Assembly (NCBI RefSeq): GCF_004358205.1
Contig: NZ_SMYO01000003.1
Location: 503,931-567,930, forward strand
DNA from: Bacillus salipaludis
GTDB taxonomy: Bacteria > Bacillota > Bacilli > Bacillales_B > DSM-18226
Direction: 5' to 3'
DNA: 64,000 nucleotides
Shown here: one piece after another, positions 33,179 to 42,656 of the stretch
Numbering within the stretch: position 1 is the first letter of the stretch
Layout of the letters: the number at the start of each line of letters is the position of its first letter
Translations under genes and position numbers: made by a program
The notes under the pieces: model-generated
What the model saw: only the letters and a program-made list of their open reading frames with translations
Told to the model about the DNA's origin: nothing
Database searches by the model: none

Positions 33179-34453
33179 ATGAGCGGCAACATGATTCGCC
33201 AACTGGTCAGAGAAAGACAGCAAGAATTAATCGACCTTGCGTCTGCGCTTATCCGAATACCATCCGAAAATCCATCCCCTGAGTTTACTAAATATTCACG
33301 AGAAGTTGGACAGCATATTAGTGAGTATTTAAAGGCAAAAGGGTTCACGATTTCAGAATACATCCACCAAGAAAGTGGGCTTGTTACGGTTGTCGGAGAT
33401 GCTTCATTAGCCGGTGCCGCAGGGCAAAAGCTCCTTTTTTGCGGACATTCAGATGTCGTTCCTGCGGGAGACCGAACACATTGGTCCTTTGACCCGTTTT
33501 CAGGGGAAGTTCAAGCAGGTATGTTATTAGGTCGAGGGGCCTCCGATATGAAGGCCGGTCTGGCAGCTCTAGTCTTTGCAGCTGGAATAATTCAAGAACT
33601 AGCCCAAAAGCTTAATCTTAGGGGGAAACTGGGTGTTGTTGTTGTGCCAGATGAAGAAACTGGCGGCTATGCTGCCGCGAAATTCATCGACCAAGGAATG
33701 ATTCAAGGGAATGCCTGTCTAATTGGCGAGCCATCGTACCCTCGCAACCCGGATGTTGGAGAAAAAGCAAGCTTATGGTTTAGGGTGACAATTCCTGGTC
33801 AGCCCGGGCATGGTAGCCAACAGCCGATTTCAGGAATCTCCGCTATTAGAAGAGGAGCATTAGTGGTTGAGGCACTGGCAAGGTTATGGGATTTAAAGGC
33901 ATCTCCACCAGCGGAACTTGTTCCTCTTTTAAAAAAAAGCGAGTGGTTCTTTTCCCAGGAGTCAGGAAATCCCTCACTTGCACAGCTGCTTTATCGCCCA
34001 TCTTACAATCCGGGTATAATCATGGGCGGTACCAAGGTAAATGTCGTAGCTGAAAAATGCGTGATTGAGGTTGATACACGAGTCCCATTCGGTATGAAGC
34101 CTGAGTTTGTACTAAATACGGCCAGAAATCTTGTTGAACAAGTTGCACCAGGCTCGATTGTGGAGCCAATGGGGTCCCTATTAAACCCAAACTGGACCTT
34201 GGAGAATCGTCCAATCGTACAGGCATTAGAAAAAGGGATTCGACGAGTCCTTGGAAATGAAAAACCAATTTTCAGTAAATTGCTACTTGCTTCCAGCGAT
34301 GCCCGTCACTTCCGGAGTAATGGAATTGACACAGTCCTATACGGACCTGGTATTCTAAATACACTTCACGGTTTTGATGAGCGAGTTTTAGTTCGGAACT
34401 TGGTTGAATCTGCTGAAATATATGCTGCAACAGCGGTTAAGTACCTTAAATAA
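33179..34453 (+). CDS. M20 family peptidase/deacylase (ArgE/DapE/CPG2 group)
   Basis: 424 aa, ATG 33179 with GGGAGG. Metal site residues in order: FCGHSDVVPAG (His, Asp), RGASDMKAGLAAL (bridging Asp), PDEETGGYAA (Glu pair) and LLASSDARHFRSNGIDTVLYG (C-terminal His/Asp, partial). The dimerisation domain has PGQPGHGSQQP. Such enzymes cleave N-acyl or peptide bonds next to a carboxylate. Single gene; substrate unknown. It may release amino acids for the degradation genes downstream, which is only a contextual idea. Confidence 0.85.
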   Translation: MSGNMIRQLVRERQQELIDLASALIRIPSENPSPEFTKYSREVGQHISEYLKAKGFTISEYIHQESGLVTVVGDASLAGAAGQKLLFCGHSDVVPAGDRTHWSFDPFSGEVQAGMLLGRGASDMKAGLAALVFAAGIIQELAQKLNLRGKLGVVVVPDEETGGYAAAKFIDQGMIQGNACLIGEPSYPRNPDVGEKASLWFRVTIPGQPGHGSQQPISGISAIRRGALVVEALARLWDLKASPPAELVPLLKKSEWFFSQESGNPSLAQLLYRPSYNPGIIMGGTKVNVVAEKCVIEVDTRVPFGMKPEFVLNTARNLVEQVAPGSIVEPMGSLLNPNWTLENRPIVQALEKGIRRVLGNEKPIFSKLLLASSDARHFRSNGIDTVLYGPGILNTLHGFDERVLVRNLVESAEIYAATAVKYLK

Positions 34454-34511
34454 AATAAAAAGGGACGAATAAACCGCCCCTGTAATACATTAAAATATTT
34501 ATTGTTCTATC

Positions 34512-35882
34512 TTATACGACATTCTCTTCTTGAATCTTAGTATCCTGGTCTTCCGAGTTTTTAAATTTCAAAATTGAGATCGCAACTAACACTGCCAAAA
34601 CAACTAGACTAGTAATAATACTGACGCGGTTTTGCACGTTAAACACAAATATCACGGATATAAAGCTTAAAATTAAAACGGTAATCGCTGTGATATAGGG
34701 GAAACCCCACAATTTGAAGCTCGGATTCATTGGATAGGTTTTCCGAAGTTTTAATTGTGCCAAACAAATGCTGATCCACACTAATGATACGACAAATCCC
34801 GGAACCGCCATTAATAACATAAATACTTGATCCTGAGCAACATAAGCAATCATCGAACCGCCGATTAAAACCACGGCACTTAGCATTAGGCTGTATAATG
34901 GTACACCTTTGTTTGTTACATAAGAGAAGGACTTCGGTGCTTCCCCTTCTACCGCTAAAGAATGCAGCATTCGCGTACATCCATAAATTCCAGAGTTCGC
35001 TGCAGATAATACTGCGGTAATTAAAATAAAGTTCATCAGATGCGCGGAGCCCTGAAGACCAGTCATCGACAATACCTGGACAAATGGACTTGCGTGATCA
35101 CTTATTTTATCCCAAGGAATTAAACCACAAATGACTAGTATCGGAAGTGTATAAAACAATATAATGCGCCAAATAAAACTCTTAATCACCTTGGGTAATA
35201 TACGATCTGCATCTTTTACTTCTGTAACCGTTAACCCGATCAGTTCTGAACCGCCATACGAAAACATCACAATTAACAGCGCTGAAAAGATGGACGTCCA
35301 TCCTTTTGGAAAAAATCCACCATGTTCCGTAAAATTTTGCAGATAGTTCGATTGATTACTTGGAATAAGTCCAAATAGAATACAAGCTCCCAAAATGATA
35401 AATACGATAATCATGGTGATTTTAATGCCGGCAAACCAAAATTCAAACTCCCCATAATTTTTCACATTCATCATGTTAATGCCAATAACCAATGCAGCAC
35501 AGCCCAAACTTAATTCCCAAAGTGGAATAGAGGGAAGCCAATATTGTAAGAAACTGCCGGCCACGACAATTTCAATGACACACACAGCCAGCCACATAAA
35601 ACAATACATCCAGCCAATTACGAAAGAGGCACGCTTACCGAAGGCTTTCCGAACAAAACCTTTCATATTTGTATTTGGATAGACAATTGCCATTTCTGCT
35701 ATAGCACCCATCACAACAAGCAGCAACAGACCTGCGAACACATAGGTAAAGATTACTCCCGGTCCGGCTATTGATACCGTTTCCGCGCTCCCTTTAAAAA
35801 TCCCGGTCCCGATTGCTCCTCCCATTGCCATTAAGCTAATATGGCGTGGCAATAACTTTTTTTGCAGTGATGCAGATTTCAA
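34512..35882 (-). CDS. amino acid permease (APC superfamily, AAT type)
   Basis: 456 aa with about 12 membrane segments. N-terminal signature ISLMAMGGAIGTGIFKGSAE in TM1, unwound region FKGS, conserved Glu in GAIAEMAIVYPN (TM2), and SYGGSELIGLTVTEVKDADRI in TM6-loop 6. AAT permeases import amino acids with H+ or Na+. It lies 93 nt beyond the E2 gene of the oxoacid dehydrogenase operon in the same direction, so it may supply that pathway's amino acid (phenylalanine or a branched-chain one). Specificity is not readable. Confidence 0.82.
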   Translation of the reverse strand: MKSASLQKKLLPRHISLMAMGGAIGTGIFKGSAETVSIAGPGVIFTYVFAGLLLLVVMGAIAEMAIVYPNTNMKGFVRKAFGKRASFVIGWMYCFMWLAVCVIEIVVAGSFLQYWLPSIPLWELSLGCAALVIGINMMNVKNYGEFEFWFAGIKITMIIVFIILGACILFGLIPSNQSNYLQNFTEHGGFFPKGWTSIFSALLIVMFSYGGSELIGLTVTEVKDADRILPKVIKSFIWRIILFYTLPILVICGLIPWDKISDHASPFVQVLSMTGLQGSAHLMNFILITAVLSAANSGIYGCTRMLHSLAVEGEAPKSFSYVTNKGVPLYSLMLSAVVLIGGSMIAYVAQDQVFMLLMAVPGFVVSLVWISICLAQLKLRKTYPMNPSFKLWGFPYITAITVLILSFISVIFVFNVQNRVSIITSLVVLAVLVAISILKFKNSEDQDTKIQEENVV

Positions 35883-35974
35883 ACATACTCCTCCTTCACT
35901 CGATCAAACGATTCAATCCATGCTTTCTATCATACCACGTTATTGACGTTTCGTATTTTTAGATTTCTAGTTTT

Positions 35975-37267
35975 TTATGTTAATTCAATTGGCCATAGCT
36001 TTGGATTTTCAATTAATTGCTTAAAACGATTTGTAAAGGCCACGGCCGTAGCACCGTCAGCCACGCGGTGGTCAAACGCCATCGACATCGTCATGATTGA
36101 ACGAATCGCAATTTCATCATTCTCCACGACAACAGGCATTTTTTTCGTTTTATGAAAAGCAATTAATCCCGTTTCCGGATAATTAATAATCGGTGTTGCC
36201 CCGATACTTCCTAATGGACCAACATTACTGATGGTAAATGTTCCGCCTTTTAAATCCGCTGGTGTCAGCTGATTTTCTTGTGCTTTTTTAGTCAATTCTT
36301 TTAGTTTGTCATGAATTTGACGAACCGTTAATTGATCTGCATGATGGATGATTGGGACAATTAAACCATCTTCAGTATCTGTAGCAATTCCAATGTTATA
36401 TTCTTTTTCTAAACGAATCACTTCGTTTTCTTCATCGAGTTTTGCATTGAATACTGGGAATTGTTTTAATGCTACGGCAATGGCTTTAATAAAGAAAGCA
36501 ACTGCCGAAACATGGATCCCTATTTCTTTTAAATCCATTCTATAAGCAAGCAGGTCCGTTAAATCGGCCTCTTCAAAATGTGTCACATGTGGAATGGTAT
36601 AAAGAGATTGGGTCATTTTCTTTGCTATCTGCTTCCTGCGGCCTCTAAAAGGAATCTCTTCACCTTTTGTTTCCTTTTCATTTCGGACTTCCCGTCCACG
36701 ATTGTCTACGTTTGGCTTTTTTATTTGTTCTATCGATTCTGCGGAAATCGCTTTCATTTCCTTGGAAGACTGCACCAAGTCGCGTTTTTTAACAAAATTG
36801 TATATATCTTCTACTGTGATCCGTCCGTTTATTCCTGTGCCTGAAATTTCGTTAATATCTACTTGAAACTCGCGAGCAATTTTCCTTGTGTATGGGGCTG
36901 CAATGATAAATTGTTTTTCTTCTTTTCCCTTAGCTTGCTTTGTTGGCTGTGGTTGTGTTGTAGGTATATCCTTTTCTAGGGGTGCTGTTTCTTCCAGTTT
37001 CATTTCCATCAATTCTTTTGCTTCTTTTGTCTCCTCTGCTTCCAGCACAAGAAGTGTTGTACCAACAGATACAGTGGTTCCATAATCGACCACAATTTCT
37101 TTTACTTTTCCCGATGCAGGAGATGGAAGCTCAGCCACCATTTTATCTGTTTGTACCTCAACCAGAGGCTGATCAACTTTTACTCTATCGCCAACCTTAA
37201 CAAAATAGTGAATAATCTCTCCCTCTGTCATTCCTTCCCCAATATCATGAAGTTTTACTTCAACCAA
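35975..37267 (-). CDS. 2-oxoacid dehydrogenase E2 (dihydrolipoamide acyltransferase)
   Basis: 430 aa, TTG start at 37267 with AGGAGGGG; 12 nt after the E1-beta stop. One lipoyl domain (1-78) with the lipoyl Lys in VQTDKMVAELPSP, a charged linker, an E1/E3-binding domain around 118-155 (PYTRKIAREFQVDINEI), and the catalytic core (205-430) with HRVADG near the end. B. subtilis BkdB has the same plan. Acyl specificity is not visible. No lipoamide dehydrogenase gene is in the window, so E3 must come from elsewhere. Confidence 0.9.
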   Translation of the reverse strand: MVEVKLHDIGEGMTEGEIIHYFVKVGDRVKVDQPLVEVQTDKMVAELPSPASGKVKEIVVDYGTTVSVGTTLLVLEAEETKEAKELMEMKLEETAPLEKDIPTTQPQPTKQAKGKEEKQFIIAAPYTRKIAREFQVDINEISGTGINGRITVEDIYNFVKKRDLVQSSKEMKAISAESIEQIKKPNVDNRGREVRNEKETKGEEIPFRGRRKQIAKKMTQSLYTIPHVTHFEEADLTDLLAYRMDLKEIGIHVSAVAFFIKAIAVALKQFPVFNAKLDEENEVIRLEKEYNIGIATDTEDGLIVPIIHHADQLTVRQIHDKLKELTKKAQENQLTPADLKGGTFTISNVGPLGSIGATPIINYPETGLIAFHKTKKMPVVVENDEIAIRSIMTMSMAFDHRVADGATAVAFTNRFKQLIENPKLWPIELT

Positions 37268-37279
37268 TGTTTTCCCCTC

Positions 37280-38302
37280 CTAAAAATACATAACTTTTTC
37301 GATTCCGTTTACTACCCGCTTAGGTGTTGGTAAATAATGTTCCTCAAGCGCAAAAAGCGGAACTGGCACATCAAAACCTGTAACACGTTCAACCGGAGAC
37401 TTCATAAAGAGAAACGATGTATCGTTAATAATGGAAACAATATCATTCCCCACGCCGCCTGTTTGATGGGCTTCATGAACAATTACGGCACGTCCTGTTT
37501 TTTGAACAGACTCTGCAATTATGTCTTTATCAATAGGATAAAGGGTTCGCAAATCAATCACATCACAGGTGATCCCTTGTTTTTCTGCCTGTTCTACTGC
37601 TTTCAAAGCTACCGGCACCATTGCTCCCCATGCGATAACCGTTACGTCTTTCCCCTCTTTAAGCTTTTTCCCTTTACCGATTTCAACGATGTATTTTCCT
37701 TCTGGAACCTCTTCCCGCTCTGAACGGTAGATTCTCATCGACTCTAAAAATAAAACAGGATCCGGGTCTTCGATGGCAGCAATCAGCAGCCCCTTTGCAT
37801 CGTATGCCGAAGAAGGACAAACAACTTTTATTCCAGGCATATGCGCAAACAATGCTTCCATACTGTCTGAATGCACCTCAGGAGCACGGATGCCTGCACC
37901 ATATGGCGCCCGAATCACCATCGGAACCGAATAGCGCCCCATAGTTCGCATCCGAATCCGTGATACATGTGTCATGATCTGCTCAAACGCTGGGTAGATA
38001 AACCCTAAGAACTGCATTTCCGCTACAGGTTTGAATCCATTGATTGCCATTCCGATAGAAGTACCAATAATGCCCGCTTCACTTAGCGGCGTATCCATTA
38101 CACGATCTTCACCGAATTCCTCCTGCAGGCCCTCAGTAGCGCGGAATACCCCTCCGTTTTTTCCAATATCTTCGCCAAGTAAAAGGACATTTTCATCCTC
38201 TTTTAACATTATGCGCAATCCATCTGTAACCGCTTGAACAAGTGTCAGCTGATTCGTTTTTACGGCAGTTTGTTCTAACGGTCTCTCTAAAGTCATCACC
38301 AT
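37280..38302 (-). CDS. 2-oxoacid dehydrogenase E1 beta subunit
   Basis: 340 aa from ATG 38302, which shares a base with the E1-alpha stop (TGATG); GGAGGGG precedes it. The frame to 38359 lies inside E1-alpha. Transketolase-type beta subunit: GLRIMLKEDENVLLLGEDIG, GGVFRATEGLQEEFGEDRV (partial) and the C-terminal transketolase domain with VIVHEAHQTGGVGN. With E1-alpha it decarboxylates a 2-oxo acid on thiamine diphosphate and acylates E2. Third gene of the PheDH-E1a-E1b-E2 operon. Confidence 0.92.
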   Translation of the reverse strand: MVMTLERPLEQTAVKTNQLTLVQAVTDGLRIMLKEDENVLLLGEDIGKNGGVFRATEGLQEEFGEDRVMDTPLSEAGIIGTSIGMAINGFKPVAEMQFLGFIYPAFEQIMTHVSRIRMRTMGRYSVPMVIRAPYGAGIRAPEVHSDSMEALFAHMPGIKVVCPSSAYDAKGLLIAAIEDPDPVLFLESMRIYRSEREEVPEGKYIVEIGKGKKLKEGKDVTVIAWGAMVPVALKAVEQAEKQGITCDVIDLRTLYPIDKDIIAESVQKTGRAVIVHEAHQTGGVGNDIVSIINDTSFLFMKSPVERVTGFDVPVPLFALEEHYLPTPKRVVNGIEKVMYF

Positions 38303-39375
38303 CACACTTCCCCTCCAATTAATTGAAGATACTGTTCTTTTTGTTTTGCAATCGTCCAAGTTGGCTTTTCAAACACATTATCAAATAAATCATTGATATT
38401 TGGTTTTGGAAAACTTTCCATATCTTTTACTGCTTGCTCTACTTCGCTTTCCGTTTCCTCTTTAACCTTAAGCGCCCATTCTTCATCCCAAAAACCGTTT
38501 ACCTTCATAAAGCGCTCGACACGAAGAAGAGGATCCTGCTTTTCCCTAATGGTATCGCTTTCTGATTGATTGCGGTATTTCCTTGGATCGTCCGCAGTGG
38601 TATGGGCACCGTACCTCCATGTGATCGCTTCAATTAAAGTCGGTCCTCCTCCATTACGTGCACGTTCCATGTACTCTTTTGTCTGGAAATAGACAGCAAA
38701 TATATCGTTTCCATCCACACGTACACCTGGCATATCGTAACCAAGTGCCTTTTGGGCAATGGTTTTGGAATTCATTTGTTTTTCGATCGGAACGGAAATG
38801 GCAAATCCGTTATTTTGATTAAAAAAGATTACGGGTGCTTGAAATACACTGGCAAAGTTCAATCCTTCATGGAAATCACCCTCTGAAGTAGCTCCGTCTC
38901 CAAAATAAGCTATTGCTGCATTCTTCGTTCCCTTTCTTTTTTCTGCCATTGCCGCTCCCGCTGCATGCGGGATTTGTGTGGCAATTGGTACGGCAGGTGG
39001 GAAAATCTTTTTACCTTCTTCCGGTACACAACCTTCCACTCGACCGTTCCAATATAATAGAGTACGAGCCATGCTAGCACCGAATGTTAAGGTAGCTCCG
39101 TGATCACGGTAGGTAGGGAATACCCAGTCCTCTTTGCCAAGCGCCAGAGCACTTCCAACTTGAGAAGCTTCCTGCCCTTCAAATGGGGCATACGTTCCAA
39201 GTCTCCCTTGACGCTGCAAACTGATGGCTTTTCGATCAAAAGTTCGGATGCGAACCATATGATAGTAGAATTGTTTGACAAGGTCTTCTGTTAATTGGTC
39301 TTTATACTGTTCATTTATTAATTGCCCAGTTTCATCGACAATTTGAAAAATTGGAAATTCTATTGACATTGACAT
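38302..39375 (-). CDS. 2-oxoacid dehydrogenase E1 alpha subunit
   Basis: 357 aa, ATG 39375 behind GAGGTGATT, 24 nt after the dehydrogenase stop. The thiamine-diphosphate motif GDG...NN runs from AYFGDGATSEGDFHEG (about residue 158) to FFNQNNGFAI; the phosphorylation-loop region RYGAHTTADDPRKYR is present. Overall more PdhA/AcoA-like than the mammalian BCKDH alpha. The substrate could be pyruvate-like, branched-chain or aromatic. The PheDH gene directly upstream suggests phenylpyruvate; this is inference. Confidence 0.9.
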   Translation of the reverse strand: MSMSIEFPIFQIVDETGQLINEQYKDQLTEDLVKQFYYHMVRIRTFDRKAISLQRQGRLGTYAPFEGQEASQVGSALALGKEDWVFPTYRDHGATLTFGASMARTLLYWNGRVEGCVPEEGKKIFPPAVPIATQIPHAAGAAMAEKRKGTKNAAIAYFGDGATSEGDFHEGLNFASVFQAPVIFFNQNNGFAISVPIEKQMNSKTIAQKALGYDMPGVRVDGNDIFAVYFQTKEYMERARNGGGPTLIEAITWRYGAHTTADDPRKYRNQSESDTIREKQDPLLRVERFMKVNGFWDEEWALKVKEETESEVEQAVKDMESFPKPNINDLFDNVFEKPTWTIAKQKEQYLQLIGGEV

Positions 39376-39399
39376 CCAATCACCTCATTAGGAGAATTT

Positions 39400-40539
39400 T
39401 TATTTACAAATATCCCATTTAGGGCGTTTTGTATGTGAGAAGAAGCTATTTTGCCTTTGTCGGTCTTCCATTCGTTTTTCACAGAACCGGTTTGCAGCTT
39501 GAATCGTTGTGATATTATCCAGCTCTGCCTGCTTGTAAACTTCCAATAAAGACGTGTAAATGGAGCTCGTTTTGGCTAGCACACGCTCTTGATTGTAGCC
39601 GTAAAGTTCATCTGCTACTTGAATTAACCCACCGGCATTTACAATGTAGTCTGGAGCATATAAAATCCCTTTTCGTTTTAGTGCTTCTCCGTGATTTTCC
39701 ATTAGAAGCTGATTGTTCGCCGATCCTACGACTGCCTTAACCTTTAACAGGTCTATCGTTTCATCATTAATAATTCCGCCGAAAGCACATGGAACAAATA
39801 CATCGGCATCAACTGAATACACTTCGTCTCCGGTTACACGAACGACATTGCCTCCTAATTGTTTTGCATGTTTTTGAATGGCCTTGACTGCTTCTTCATT
39901 GATATCGCTTACATATAAATCGGCACCAGATTCTAGCAATTGCTCAGCTACTTTGTAACCTACCTTCCCAAGCCCTTGGATGATATATTTTTTATGGGAA
40001 AGATTATCTGTACCAAAAACGACTTTATTGGATGCTTTTAAACCGTAAATAACTCCAAGTGCAGTTGGAATAGATGAATCGCCGCCTCCTCCATATGCTT
40101 CTGGAATTCCTACGATGCAATTAGTCTCTTTTGCAGCGTGGATAAAATCATCCATTGAAGTTCCCATATCTGTCCCTGTATAAAAACGGCCGTTTAAAGA
40201 ATCAACAAACTGACCAAAAGCCCTAAATAGTGCAGGGGTTTTATCCCTTGCTGGATCTCCTATGATAACTGCTTTTCCACCTCCGAAATCCACATCTGCG
40301 GCAGCGCATTTATAGGTCATCCCTTTAGATAAGCGAAGTACATCCTCCAATGCCTCATCCATCGTTCGATATGGCCGCATACGGCAGCCTCCCAAAGCAG
40401 GGCCAAGGGTTGTATTATGGATAGCGATAATCGCTTTTAACCCTGTTGCCGGATCATTACAAAAAACAATTTGCTGATGCTCATGCATTTTATCAATTAC
40501 TGTTGCGGTTGTTTCTAAAGATGGTTGGATTGTGTTCAT
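39400..40539 (-). CDS. phenylalanine dehydrogenase (Leu/Phe/Val dehydrogenase family)
   Basis: 379 aa, ATG 40539 with GGGGGT. Catalytic Lys77 (GMTYK), Lys89 (GGGK) and Asp124 are present, and the NAD motif GLGKVG starts at residue 189. Two positions separate phenylalanine from leucine dehydrogenases: Gly before the catalytic Asp (here TGTDMG; LeuDH has TAEDVG) and Leu in [10 protein letters not shown] (LeuDH has AGGVINVADE). Both are the phenylalanine type, as are [17 protein letters not shown] and [11 protein letters not shown]. It oxidatively deaminates L-phenylalanine to phenylpyruvate with NAD. First gene of the operon with E1-alpha, E1-beta and E2, and divergent from an Lrp-type regulator. 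Confidence 0.82.
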   Translation of the reverse strand: MNTIQPSLETTATVIDKMHEHQQIVFCNDPATGLKAIIAIHNTTLGPALGGCRMRPYRTMDEALEDVLRLSKGMTYKCAAADVDFGGGKAVIIGDPARDKTPALFRAFGQFVDSLNGRFYTGTDMGTSMDDFIHAAKETNCIVGIPEAYGGGGDSSIPTALGVIYGLKASNKVVFGTDNLSHKKYIIQGLGKVGYKVAEQLLESGADLYVSDINEEAVKAIQKHAKQLGGNVVRVTGDEVYSVDADVFVPCAFGGIINDETIDLLKVKAVVGSANNQLLMENHGEALKRKGILYAPDYIVNAGGLIQVADELYGYNQERVLAKTSSIYTSLLEVYKQAELDNITTIQAANRFCEKRMEDRQRQNSFFSHTKRPKWDICK

Positions 40540-40646
40540 TGTTTTACCCCCATTATCACTGTGATTATAGTAGAAATTATTCCTAAAAAAAGAGAAAAAT
40601 CAAAGTCTTTCTCAATGGTTAAAACTTTTCGATACATCCCCTCATT

Positions 40647-40660
40647 TGACAACGTTTACA
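40647..40660. promoter_or_regulatory. candidate cre site in the PheDH/Lrp intergenic region
   Basis: TGACAACGTTTACA matches the CcpA consensus TGWAANCGNTNWCA with one mismatch (C at position 4). It lies about 110 nt upstream of the PheDH start, in a 308-nt AT-rich divergent gap. It would place aromatic amino acid degradation under carbon catabolite repression. Confidence 0.45.
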
Positions 40661-40847
40661 TATTCTGAAAAGATGTTACCCAAACTGAACTTTTAGTTAT
40701 TTAATAATTACAAAGATTATGTTTCTATTAAATAATAAGGTATAATGTAATCGGAAAACATAACAAATCGCATAAGATTCAGGTGGTTAGTTTTCTATTT
40801 GCATAAATTTTTTGATATTTATCTACATTTTGAAAGGAGAACATTCA

Positions 40848-41300
40848 ATGGATCCATTAGACATTCGTCTTCTTGAACTTCTTCAAATGGATGGACGAAT
40901 AACCTTAAGTGAATTATCGAAGAAATTATCTCTTAGCCGTCCAAGTATTACCGAGCGTTTAAAGCGGCTGCAAGAGCGAGAAATTATAGAGGGATTCAGT
41001 GCACGGGTTTGTCCAAAAGCCGTCGGCAGAGATGTAATCGTTTTCATACAGGTCAGCGAAATGAAAATCCTTTCCTATTCAGATTTTGAAAATTTGCTAA
41101 GGGACGACCCTGATATCATTGAGTGTCATCGTTTAACCGGATCTGTCAGTTATTTACTTAAGGCTGCCGTGACAGGGATGGACCATCTGAGTAATCTAAT
41201 TGATCGCCTAACTCCTTACGGAAATGTGAATACTTCCATCGTTTTATCATCACCGGTCTCATTCCGATGCATTACCCCAAATTCCATTGCGCAGTCATAA
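40848..41300 (+). CDS. Lrp/AsnC family regulator
   Basis: 150 aa from ATG 40848 with AAAGGAG; an in-frame ATG at 40812 lacks one. N-terminal helix-turn-helix: MDPLDIRLLELLQMDGR, ITLSELSKKLSLSRPSITERLKRL (partial); C-terminal RAM ligand-binding domain with VIVFIQVSEM and ECHRLTGSVSYLLKA. The family senses amino acids and often controls the neighbouring amino-acid catabolic genes. Divergence from the phenylalanine dehydrogenase operon makes that the likely target, with phenylalanine or leucine as effector. Confidence 0.9.
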   Translation: MDPLDIRLLELLQMDGRITLSELSKKLSLSRPSITERLKRLQEREIIEGFSARVCPKAVGRDVIVFIQVSEMKILSYSDFENLLRDDPDIIECHRLTGSVSYLLKAAVTGMDHLSNLIDRLTPYGNVNTSIVLSSPVSFRCITPNSIAQS

Positions 41301-41516
41301 TGGAAATAATTTTTCCACAGAATTTATGTATTTTGCTAGATTGTTAGAAATTTCAACACTTTCATTTAAAAATGGGGAGAATTGTATAACCTTTATTCTC
41401 CCTCTTCATTCATTTCTGCCTATTATTTTTTGAAAACCCTTTCATAATCTACTTGAATTGTCAGAAAAAAACAAATATAATATGATTACCAATACATATA
41501 TGTTGTTTTCTCATAT

Positions 41517-41547
41517 AAAAAAGAGTGCTCCTTAAATGGAACACTCC
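41517..41547 (-). terminator. terminator of phaRBC
   Basis: On the minus strand GAGTGTTCC-ATTTAA-GGAGCACTC is followed by TTTTTTAT, 21 nt after the phaC stop. Confidence 0.75.
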
Positions 41548-41567
41548 CTAATCATTCATTTCATTAT

Positions 41568-42656
41568 TTAGTTTGAACGTTCCGCAAGCCATCCACCGAT
41601 AGTAGGATAAGTAATTTTCGTAGCTTGACTGCCAAATGTAATGGACGTATGACCAACAGGCAGATTCTTATATTCTTTATCCTTGCTAGATATTTTTCCC
41701 ATCAATGCCTCTACCATATGTGGTTGAGCAATAAGGTCACTCTTACCTGCCAGGTTTAGAACATTCGCTTTAATATTCTTTAGGTCGACTTTTCGGCCGC
41801 GGACAACAAGTTCGCCATTAATCAGTCTGTTCTTCTGATAGAAGTCTCTAATCCACTGACGATACGCCTCACCAGGGAACGGAATACCATCATTCAGCCA
41901 TTTTTGCAGTAGCTTAAAGCTTTTAACAAATCTGTCATTATCTGAACGATCAACAAGACTAATAAAAGGTCCATAAATGTTTGCCATTGGCTTAATCATT
42001 TTGTTTCCAAAATCAATCATCTCAGGAGGAATTACTCCTAGAGTATCTACTACTTTATCAATATCAAAATATCGCTCATCAAGCATTGCACCGTAAAGAC
42101 CAGAATCTGCAAAGTCAAACGGGCTGGTCATAAACACAAGGTTACGGATTGGCAATTCAGGATGCAAGGCCGCAAAAATAGATGTCATGGTACCGCCCAT
42201 ACAATATCCTAAGATGGAGACTTCATCCACTTTTGAAGTTCTCATGACCTTTTTAACAGCACGCGGTATATAATCCATAATGAAATCATCTAATTTCAGA
42301 TTGCGATCTTCATAACCAAATGTTCCCCAATCAATCATGTACACATCAAAACCTTGATTCACTAAATATTCAACTAAACTGCCGCCCTTGGTTAAATCCA
42401 AAATATACGGCTTATTGATAAGGGCATACACCATAAGAAGTGGAACTTTATGTTTTTTCGGATGATCAGAAATAAAACGATAAAGCTTTGTTTTATTCTT
42501 TGTCCAAATCACTTCCTTTGGCGTTGGACCTACTTCCGGTTCGGCCTCAGTTGTTAACACTTCAGTAGCCCTTTTAACACGGTTCATTACCTGCTTATAT
42601 TCCTCGGGAACCATTTTGGCATACTCTTCCCATTCTTTTGTAACTAAAATGCTAAT
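41568..42656 (-). CDS. phaC: class IV poly(3-hydroxyalkanoate) synthase PhaC
   Basis: Catalytic subunit, alpha/beta hydrolase with the lipase-like box GYCMGGT (nucleophile Cys), then DVYMIDWGTFG, MTSPFDF and the catalytic Asp/His in LNLAGKSDLIA and PVGHTSITFG. The first ATG in frame is 42614 (348 aa), but the reading frame continues upstream as SILVTKEWEEYAK, which aligns with the conserved start of Bacillus PhaC proteins. Reading from ATT at 42656, 9 nt after GGAG, gives 362 aa, the family length. No ATG, GTG or TTG is in frame before the TGA. So a non-AUG start (AUU) is likely. It polymerises 3-hydroxybutyryl-CoA together with PhaR. Confidence 0.9.
   Translation of the reverse strand: MSILVTKEWEEYAKMVPEEYKQVMNRVKRATEVLTTEAEPEVGPTPKEVIWTKNKTKLYRFISDHPKKHKVPLLMVYALINKPYILDLTKGGSLVEYLVNQGFDVYMIDWGTFGYEDRNLKLDDFIMDYIPRAVKKVMRTSKVDEVSILGYCMGGTMTSIFAALHPELPIRNLVFMTSPFDFADSGLYGAMLDERYFDIDKVVDTLGVIPPEMIDFGNKMIKPMANIYGPFISLVDRSDNDRFVKSFKLLQKWLNDGIPFPGEAYRQWIRDFYQKNRLINGELVVRGRKVDLKNIKANVLNLAGKSDLIAQPHMVEALMGKISSKDKEYKNLPVGHTSITFGSQATKITYPTIGGWLAERSN

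Noticed and set aside
39400..40539. Leucine dehydrogenase (bcd) of a bkd operon
   Set aside because: It was the first idea because of the E1/E2 neighbours, but the two specificity residues and several blocks are of the phenylalanine dehydrogenase type. A broad substrate range cannot be excluded.
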